This document shows positions 56,476-64,000 of a DNA stretch of 64,000 bases, piece by piece. The first letter of the stretch is position 1; every line of letters starts with the position of its first letter. Location of the stretch: assembly GCA_032716605.1 (NCBI GenBank), contig CM064560.1, positions 18,521,441 to 18,585,440 on the forward strand, given 5' to 3'. This DNA comes from Paralithodes platypus (lineage: Eukaryota; Arthropoda; Malacostraca; Decapoda; Lithodidae). The notes below the pieces were generated by a model. That model searched no databases. It saw nothing but the letters and a program-made list of their open reading frames with translations, and was not told the origin of the DNA. Both the position numbers and the translations under genes were made by a program.

Positions 56476-56609
56476 TGTGTGTTATTGGCAGACGCCGGTG
56501 CTGTTCGTAGACGGCGCGTTCTAACAATCTCTGGTAACTATTCACTGAAGTCCCTAATCATCAGTGCACCCACCTTAGCCCAGCTCGTGAGTAAGGAGTA
56601 CATGGTGGT

Positions 56610-56900
56610 AAAAAACGCATCATAAAAACCACAGTGAAGTGATGTGCACGAGCCGACTTGGTTGGTTTGGAAACGGGAGAGAATGGATGATCAGAACTGG
56701 GTGAAGAAATGCCAGACTGTGAATGTGGGGGGTGCTGCGCGTAGAGGTAGACCTAGAAAGACGTGGGATCAGGTACTCTGGTCTGATCTCAAAATATAGA
56801 ACTTGACAACAGAGGCAGCCCTTGACAGGGTCGCCTGGAATGCCGCCATTTAGGACATACGACTGTAACCACACTCTCTTGGACGAAGCTGTCTTTAACC
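56610..56900 (+). pseudogene. RTE-like LINE C-terminal scrap
   Basis: GAGAGAATGGATGATCAGAA, then GGTGAAGAAATGCCAGACTG, correspond to the ERMDEQNWVKKC block of the LINE at 1478-2312, followed by its PRKTWD and GWNAAI-like end. Frames are broken throughout. It lies just before a TTAA-flanked MITE. Confidence 0.75.
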
Positions 56901-56924
56901 TGGAAGCTGCGGGGAGACTCTTAA

Positions 56925-57594
56925 CCCTTTGGCGCACGATGACTCGTTCAGAGTCATTAGGTATTTTTTTCCTAGGCGCACGATGACTCGTTAAGTCATT
57001 AAACTTAAAAATATTCGCCAAAAATTAAGTTTTCGTCTGACGCGCGTCATATTTGGCATATATATTAAGTATTAAGTCTAGTTCAATGGGTACAATTGGC
57101 AACCCCCTCAGTTTAATGGTTTACTCACGGCTGGCTGGGAAGGGAGCAGAGTACACCTCCGTCTGTGTTTCGATACTTTCACGTTTATTCGTGTATCTCA
57201 GTAACTATTTAGTTTATAGTAATTCTGAAGTTACCAGTGGAATCCTCATTAAATTCTGCTTCCATATATGTATGCAAATCAAAAATGTTGTGGGCAAAAT
57301 TTTGAGCTAGCGTGAGTTGGAGATAAGGTATTTTATTTATTTTTTACAATTCTTATTTCGGAGTGCCCCAATGTGGTTGTTTTGTATTTATTCTATGTTT
57401 TTATTCGCTTATCTTCAAGTTCAATCAATAACGAAGCCGATGGTACCTCATTAATCCAAATACAAGGATTTTTTGGTGGATAAAAACGTCACAGAAACAA
57501 ATTATCGCCGGGCACAAAACTGGCTCTGAGTGAGCGGAGATATACTTTGGGAGTGGGAAAAACTTTGATTGGAAACTATAGGTGCGCCAAAGGG
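56925..57594. mobile_element. piggyBac-type MITE, 670 bp
   Basis: TTAA on each side (56921-56924 and 57595-57598) with 13-bp ends CCCTTTGGCGCAC (56925-56937, inverted at 57582-57594). A second ATGACTCGTT-containing half-repeat lies near the left end (56972-57000). No transposase. The ends differ from those of the autonomous-type piggyBac copies in this window. Confidence 0.85.
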
Positions 57595-57603
57595 TTAACC
57601 TAA

Positions 57604-58014
57604 CCCTTTGTCTGCGGCTATTTAGGGCATATCCAGGCACTCCTGAATGATAAATCAAGCATCTGCATTAAATGAAGTGTATTCTGCCAAAAACTAGGCG
57701 AAAATAGCTTCAAAATAACACCAGAACGGACCCTGTACGTGGTCTGGTTCACCCGCAGTGGTCCCAGTGAAACGCGGGAACCCCGCTAGTATGTAACACT
57801 CGCTCGCTTGGCTACACTGGTGAGAGAGACAGAGAGAGACCCGCGCGAGACACAGCCTAGCTCAGTGAGCCGCTCGGTGCTCTGAGGGTCGGAGGTGGGC
57901 CCCTCACGCTCCCACCCACTGACACTTGATTTTTACGTTTTTTACAGGCTTTTAAAGCCTGGAAATTGCTGTAACTTGCCAAAACATTCCAGAACGTCAC
58001 CCGCAGCGAAAGGG
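57604..58014. mobile_element. Second piggyBac-type MITE, 411 bp, adjacent
   Basis: Ends CCCTTTGTCTGCGG (left) and CCCTTTCGCTGCGG read inward from the right; TTAA at 58015-58018 and CTAA at 57600-57603, a one-base change from TTAA. It abuts the first MITE with only nine bases between. No coding. Confidence 0.75.
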
Positions 58015-59631
58015 TTAAGATCCTAGGCCTAAAAAAAAAAACTTTTAAAAGGCCCCAGTAGCACTTGAAACATTTGTTTTCCCCCTCCATACCTCACATC
58101 ACTTCTCCACATCTGTCAGTCTCCTCCTTCTCCCCCCCCCTTCAATAATCACCTATTTTTCTCTTATTCCTGTAATTATCGGTTTATTTATCGCGCCAAA
58201 AATCCCCACCCGGTTCCAAGGTGCAAAGGGAGGGTGTGAAAGGAGGAGAGAGAGAGAGTAGTAGCCCTAACTACCTCCAGTCTCTCACCAGAGCTCGTGG
58301 AGGGAGGGTGTACTCTCGCTCCCTGTCAACTTCATGAATGAACCGCTCTGCAATATTTCAATTTGTTAGTAGTCTTGGCAAATCCAACGTCAAGGCTATT
58401 AACCTAATTGCAATGACGACTTGTCTATTTTGACTGCTATGTCGTCATTCCAACCGCGGTTAAAAAGAAAACGTCTAGAGTCTACTCCTTATCTTGCTCT
58501 AGGAGACGTACATTAACCAAAACTACCACCGAAGGTGAAAAAAGCATAGAAGAGAAGAAAAAGGGGTTTACCTTAGTTACCGCTTAAGGCCCATCCCGTG
58601 TTCCGTCATGTGCAGATCCCTGTCGAACGTGCGCATGAGCGACCCTCTCTTGTCATCATTTTTTCACGCGCTCCATTGAATGAAGTCGCTTTTGTTGTGC
58701 TCCTTTAATTCACCCTGTTTAGGTTCGTTTCGGCTTATCTGGCCTTCTTTTTGTTAGACAGATGTTACGTGATCTAGGGCACACGTAAATGGGCTCCTAA
58801 GTGTGTTTAATGGAGACGCGTGTGGAAATAGCTACCGAAGGTACGGGGGCGCCTGGCGTTCCTCGTGTGTGTTTTTTATTCCTTTCTCTTTTCATATTCT
58901 TTTTTTCCTGTTAGTCTGGGCATAGTTTAGCTTTTAGCTTATTTTAGCCTAGCTTGTTTCTCATTCAGGAATTGCTATGCCCCTATGAGTTTTCATATTT
59001 TCATAGCCTAGGTGTACAGTTGGTTCACGATCTGAGATTTCATGGTGGCGGTGCTGTTTGTAGGGTTTGTGTCGGCCGCATTATTAGCGTTATTCCCGAG
59101 TCCCCCCTTTCGAGCCTTCACTGTGTCTCAAGGGCCTGGGCGCTTGGTGGTTCGTGATATCCTGGGGTACCCCACGGGGGCCCCTCCCTCACACCACAGG
59201 GTTTTTTCGCCCCTGACACATTCTCTCCTCACGGCTAGGCCACCCTTTTTCTCGCCAGTTTCATTTACTGGTTTTTGTGTTCCCTTACTGTTTTCACCTC
59301 CATCCTTTCATACCCTTTTGCCCAATCCTGGGGTACCCTACGGGGGCCCCTGTTTGTGCCAAACCACCCTTCCTGCCACTTCTCCTCATGGGCTTTGCTC
59401 TATCTCTGTGGGTTGGGTGGTTCCTAGGGGATGTGCCTCCTCTCCCCTGGTGTGTCTTCCTTGCCTCTCCCTTGACCGGTTGAGTCAGGATATTATCAAG
59501 GAAGACACTGCTCAGCTTGATGGCCATCGTCGCTTGGAGTTCATAAGGAGATGACGCTTTTTTCTGGGCCTCTTTTGGTATTCCCTAGACGCTCCTCTCG
59601 CTTTTTCGGCGCCGGACCATCTCGGCCGGTC
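58015..59631. other. Non-coding, rising GC, likely leader of second DIRS-like element
   Basis: 58015-58600 shows simple AG/CT-rich patches and no gene. From about 58790 base use changes to GC- and pyrimidine-rich, as in the following element. A 25-bp direct repeat (CCTGGGGTACCC core) lies at 59161-59185 and 59327-59351. No coding frame with recognised motifs. Confidence 0.4.
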
Positions 59632-59774
59632 CCGCAAATTTGCGGGGTGCTCGATTCGGTCCTCTGGGACATTTCGGTTCCCCGCAAATTTGCGGAGATC
59701 GTTGGGGGGTCCCGCGAAATTGCAGGAGGGTGGTGTCGGTACGGTTATGCCTCCATTGGCCCGCAAATTTGCGG
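59632..59774. repeat. Array of four CCGCAAATTTGCGG palindromes
   Basis: Perfect 14-bp palindromes at 59632-59645, 59682-59695 and 59761-59774, and a degenerate one at about 59712-59726; spacings about 50, 30 and 49. They lie upstream of the gag-like region. Possible protein-binding sites or element-specific repeats; function unknown. Confidence 0.85.
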
Positions 59775-59906
59775 TAATAGTTGGCTTTCACTATTGACTT
59801 TTGTTATGTCATCTTGTTGCCTGATACTATATTGGTGTATGCACTTTACTGGTGTTATAGGCCCTGCATGTAAGATGTTGAGTGGTGGTTAACACTTTCT
59901 CCATCT

Positions 59907-62534
59907 TTGCAGGTTCTGCTAGTGCTCTTCCGCCTCGGCCGCCCTCCTCACCTACCTCTGTGCTCCCGGTTTAGGGTGAGTACGGTTACCTGTTTGCATG
60001 TGTGTTCCTGTTTCCCCATGCTCCTTCCCTGGTTCTTCTTGGACATTCTCTCCACTTACTCCTTCGACGTGCTGATTATGGTGTGTGTTCTTCTAGTGCA
60101 GGTAGGCTGCCTTGCTTTCGCCTTGGTTGTCGCTCCCCGTGCTTGGAGAGCCACAAGTCCTGCTTGCGCCACTCGCTCTGTGTGTCCTCTACGGCCTACC
60201 TCCCTGCTCTGTGTGGCACGTGTCTGGCCCTGGTGGTTGTGCTGCTCCATGGCCCTGGTTCCTCGGCGGCGGCTGTGGCCTCCTGCTTCCCTTCCGTCGG
60301 TGTGGACGATGGTCTCCCGCCACATTAGGACTGTGGGCCACCGTTCCCCGGCCTTTGTTGCCGACCGGATCCGCGTCGCCCTGGGTATCCCTGACCCGAC
60401 TGACGGCCATTTACCTGGCCCTCTCCCTGCTCGGGCCCTCTCCCCTGGGTCCCGCAGCCGGTCGTCCCATCGTCGGGGGGTTCCCCGGCTCCGTCCACGC
60501 TCTCGCTCGCCTCGTCGTCCTCCTGATCGCCTTGACGACGCCCATCGCCCTCGTCATGGTTCTCGCCCTGAGGCCGGGGTTAGCGGCTCTGCCCCTGTGC
60601 GCCCTCCCCTGGCCTCTACGGATAGGGGCTCTACTCCCTTCCGCCCGCTTCCCCAGCCCAGACGACTTCCTCTTACGTTGTCCTCTCCGCGCGCGGTTGT
60701 TCATGCTGTAGCTGGCCCTCTGCTCCCTCCTCCTACACTGTCCAGGAGGGTCCGCCTGGATGTCGTTGCTTCTCCTACTTCACCTGCTTCAGTGCCTATT
60801 CTTCCTTCACGGTCTCGTCCCACGGTGGTGGTCCCTCCCTCCTCCGCCTCGGTGTCGGGCCGCCCTGTTATCTCAGCCCCGGGGATCCTTGCTCTGTTTC
60901 CCCCCGCGGCTCCTGGCCTCCTTTCACCCGGCCAGCCTTCCCACTCCCGTCGTCCTGCTCCTCCTCATTCTTCTCTTCCTGACCTTCACTTACCGTCTCG
61001 CCAGGGGGGTACCCCTCCTCTTGCCTCGGTGGGGTTTCGCGAGGTTTCGGGGTCCCCTTTCTCAGGAGCTGATGTGTCGCTGGAAGAGGGGAATGGTGCC
61101 GTTTCCCCCTCGGCCATTCGTGATCGGGGACGAGTCCCTCAACGGCGACACAACCGTCGTCGCTCGCCTTCCTTGGGCCGCGACGCTGCTGGTTCGTGTC
61201 GTGGGTCTCGCTCCCGCTCACGCTCGCCCCTGCGGGCCGACCAATCTGGGGGGGGGGGGGTAGCCTCTCTCGGATCAATTGTCGGCTATGCAGGGCTGGG
61301 TTGTGTCACGCTTCGACGGGCGCTTGGAGTCGATGGCAGACTCCCTCTTCTCGCCCTTCTTGGCGGTGCCTCACCCTACCTACCCCTGCTACGGTCCCCC
61401 TCCCTTCTGCAGGCCTACGCTCTGGTCAGACTTCAGCCGCCCTGACATCCTTCCGGCTGTTCAGTCCCTGGCTGTGTTGACGGGTCTGTCCTCCTATGGG
61501 ACAGGTTTGTGCGACGCCGGTACGCCTGGCTTAGCCATCATGCTCGGTCACCCTCTCCCATTGGAGGCCTGGTTTGCTGAGGCCTTCGACTTCACACACC
61601 GATCCGTCGACGGCTCTCCTTCCGTCCCTCCCCCGGAGTCGTCCCTGCTTTTGCCTCCTCTTGTGTCTGTCGGCGGGTTGGACGGCGCGTTCTGGTCCTG
61701 GATGAGCGCGCCCGTTCTTGAACTTTGTTCTATTGCTACCCCGTTCTTCTCTCACCCGGATCAGCCCTCTGTCGCCAAGGTTTTTCCCTTGCGACGGAGG
61801 GTGACGGACTTATTGTCTTGTCTTTAGGTTCCCTCCAGACGTCTGTTCACCACCTGCGGCTTTTCGAGGCGTCTGCGCCAGGCGATCTTCGCGAGGGTTT
61901 GGACCGCGTTCAGCGGGTCCACCTTCGGCTCGCGGTATCTTTGGTTCCCGAGCTGAAGGCGGTTTTGTGCGCGGCAACTCGGCACCGCACGACGGTACGG
62001 TCTTCGTTCTGCCGGCCGGCCCCCTTGGTTATTCGTCAGGGTTTGTTGTACTCTGCGCTATATACGTCGGGGTTTTTTACGCAGGATGCTTGGGAATGCT
62101 ACGCTTCTCTGTCGGCGGCCCCTGCTTCCGACACGCGACGCCGCGCTGTGTCGTTACGGCCCCTGCTTACGTCACGCACCGACGCGCTGTGCCGCGCGCG
62201 GGGTCTTCTCAGTCCCGTCCTTCTGCCGGTCCTCTTCGGGGTGCTGCTGCAAGTGCTGCCGCCTTGCACGGGCGCAGGACTGGGACGTTGCTGGCCAGTG
62301 CTTCGGTTCCGCCTCACACTTCTGTTCTTGCCCCTTTCATCCCCTCTGTGTCGGGGCTGGCCGGCCTTCCGCTTCCGGCCGCCCTTCGAAGGGGTCAGCC
62401 CCGCGCCGGCCTGGGGTTGGGGTGGCCCGCCCTTTTCGACGAGGTTGGGGGGGGCGGGGGTAGAGGAGGTCAACGTGGCGCTCATGCCCGCACGGCCCGT
62501 ACCGGGGGTACCTCCACGTCAACACAATGTGTAG
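59907..62534 (+). pseudogene. DIRS-like gag region, copy 2, frameshifted
   Basis: A Pro/Ser/Arg-rich protein region: 512 open codons (59907-61445) with RIRVALGIPDPTDG, SR-type repeats (GSRSRSSHRR, RSRSRSPLRADQ) and a G-run at about 61250 where the frame changes. It continues in other frames (61279-61827: WVVSRFDGRLESMADSLFSP; then 61830-62534: LDRVQRVHLRLAVSLVPELK). Position before the RT and SR/Pro-rich composition match DIRS gag proteins. High GC keeps several frames open, so openness is weak evidence. Confidence 0.6.
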
Positions 62535-63408
62535 TTCTCTGGGTCGGCCTCCTTGTTCTCCTTCTCGCCTGGGCGTACCGGGTCGCTCCCCTCCTCTCGG
62601 GTGCTCCCTCGGGTTGTTTTCGCCCTTGCGCCCCTCGGTAGCCGCGAGGGACGTTGGGGGCGGCGGGTTGCGCGGAGGGGTCTCACCTGGAGGTGGACAT
62701 CCAGACCCCCACTCCGCTCTTGTCACCGACAACGGCCCATCTCTTCAGAGGTGGCCCACGTGTTCACTTCCATGCCCGAGCTGGGTAGCGTCGAGGGAGT
62801 TGACCGCCGGTCACCCGGTTTTCCTCTCCCGTGTCTTTCTGGTTCCGTCGCCGACCTGCGACGCGATGCGACCGGTGGTGGATCTGTTGGCCCTCAACGG
62901 GCACATCGTGCACACACGGTTTCGGATGCTGCCGGTACCCCTGGTACGCCTGGCCCTGTGCCCTCTGTCGTGGGTAGTGTCGCTGGCCCTCCAGGATGTG
63001 TCTTGGCTCGTTCCTCTCCATCCTCGCTTCCAGCGATTCTTGGCCGTTCGGACTTCCGATCGTGTGTTCCTGTTCGACGGCCTTCCCTTCGGTCTCCACA
63101 TCGCGCCGCAGATCTTCTCCGCACTGGTGGGGCAGGCTCTGGGTCCTCTCCTCAGGAGCGGGCTCCAGCTCCTGTTTTCCTTGGCCGTTTGGTTGGTAGT
63201 TTCCGACGCCCTAGGCCTGTGCATTGGCGCCGCCCTCACAGTCGTTCGCGACATCGCACGGTTAGGGTTCCCCTTCGATGTTCCCAAGTCACGCTTGACC
63301 CCGTCGCGTGTCGTGCCATGGGTCGGTCTCGCATGGGTTTTGTCCGGCGCTACGGTGACCCGGGGTCTGCCGGCCGCGGTGCACCTTCGGTGGACGGTCC
63401 TCGCCGTG
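62527..63408 (+). pseudogene. DIRS-like reverse transcriptase, copy 2, catalytic residues lost
   Basis: Recognised by order and spacing: FLSRVFLVPS, MRPVVDLLALNGHIVHTRFR, motif A as SLALQDVSWLVPLHPRF, FDGLPFGLHIAPQIFSALVG, and the catalytic box as LLFSLAVWLVVSDA, then KSRLTPSRVVPWVGLAW. Copy 1 and DIRS elements in general have LDL-x-DAYW and YLDDW here; this copy has Ala at 62986-62988 and SLAV at 63178-63189, so all three catalytic aspartates are gone. No frameshift within the RT core. Truncated at 63408 by a LINE; RNase H and recombinase are not present in the window. Confidence 0.8.
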
Positions 63409-64000
63409 TTTTTTTTTGGTTTTTTTTTTTTTTTCTATGTGATTGAGGGAGGCAAAAGGCATAACTGCCTATAGCGAGTGCCTCCCCCATAGTTGAAAGA
63501 GTGACAAGGCCAAATCAAGGGACGTTCGAGCCAAAATGCCTGGACACACGGAGTTTGAAGCAATTTAAGTCATAGGAAGAGGGAAAGACTGATTCTGGGA
63601 GAGAGTTCCAGAGCTCAGATGTTGAGTAGAAGAAAGTTTGAGAGTAACGTTTCACTCTTGGGTTGGAGAGTTGCACAGAGTAGGGGTGGGATTGAGTTGC
63701 AAGACGGGTACCACGTGCCCTACGTAAAGGAGGTGGTATGCACTGGGATAGCTCTGAGGAACACTGATTATTATAGTAGCGATAGAATAGCGAGAGAGAT
63801 GCAACATTGCGGCGGAGAGAGAGAGATTGCAGAGAGTTGGTGAGTGGACGGGAGTTAATGATACGAAAGGCCTTCCTTTCAACCTTGTCTAGGAGAGCGG
63901 TGTGAGAGGAACCTCCCCACACATGTGAACAATACTCAATACAAGGGCGCACTATGCCCCTGTACAGAGCAAGAAGCTGTGCAGGGGAAAAGAACCCCCT
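63409..64000 (-). pseudogene. Jockey/CR1-group LINE with poly(A) tail, runs off window
   Basis: Poly(A) tail (plus-strand T-rich 63409-63434), 3' untranslated region, then 63952-63515 on the minus strand: RPCIEYCSHVWGGSSHTALL, LDKVERKAFRIIN, LSLFYRYYNNQCSSEL, LWNSLPESVFPSSYDLNCFK. These are the thumb and C-terminal parts of a non-LTR polymerase; the rest lies beyond 64000. It truncates the second DIRS-like element. Confidence 0.85.

Noticed and set aside
59907..61445. Long SR-rich open frame as a host splicing factor
   Set aside because: High GC keeps several frames open; the position upstream of a DIRS-type RT and frameshifts explain it better.

Overview
Organism and setting. The window is animal nuclear DNA: spliced introns, dense nested LINEs, DIRS and piggyBac elements, MITEs and minisatellites, with no bacterial-style operons. 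The only host gene I can identify is the V-ATPase subunit F gene (Vha14/ATP6V1F), on the + strand. Its protein is arthropod-like, and the repeat mix (CR1/Jockey/RTE LINEs, DIRS, piggyBac, tRNA-derived SINEs) fits a large crustacean genome, probably a decapod. The species assignment is inference; no species-specific marker was recognised. Layout. 1-7600: a broken DIRS-like tyrosine-recombinase retrotransposon with a LINE fragment nested in its gag. 9189-9270: the first visible Vha14 exon; the exon carrying the start codon is not visible and probably lies upstream of the window. 9271-41190: one intron of about 32 kb made almost entirely of transposons. It holds a Jockey/CR1-group LINE split by piggyBac copy 1 (10219-14810, itself carrying a SINE-like insert); LINE A (16.6-28.7 kb, minus strand) split by a TA-flanked DNA transposon with two RTE-like LINEs inside it and by piggyBac copy 2 (24008-28033); LINE B (29-34.7 kb) split by a hAT-like element that contains another LINE; and a CR1-like LINE with an SGNH-type ORF1 (35.5-39.2 kb). 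41191-44491: the last three Vha14 exons, separated by introns with a Tc1/mariner-type MITE, a 60-bp tandem repeat and a 1.2-kb array of 32-bp units. 44.5-49.7 kb: gene-poor DNA with an inverted duplication, tRNA-like sequences, SINE-like repeats and short palindromes. 49.8-54.4 kb: LINE C, the least damaged retroelement, which looks like one long ORF interrupted by one TGA and one RTE insertion. 55.3-58 kb: another Jockey-like LINE with a second long SINE-like insert, a LINE scrap and two adjacent TTAA-flanked MITEs. 58.6-63.4 kb: a GC-rich second DIRS-like element whose reverse transcriptase has lost all three catalytic aspartates. It is cut by a poly(A)-tailed LINE that runs to the window end. 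How it fits together. The TEs are nested in a readable order. At several joins, removing the insert and one target-site copy restores the host element's reading frame (piggyBac copies 1 and 2, the hAT-like element and the RTE in LINE C), which fixes the boundaries to the base. No bacterial genes, CRISPR array or virus gene was recognised.
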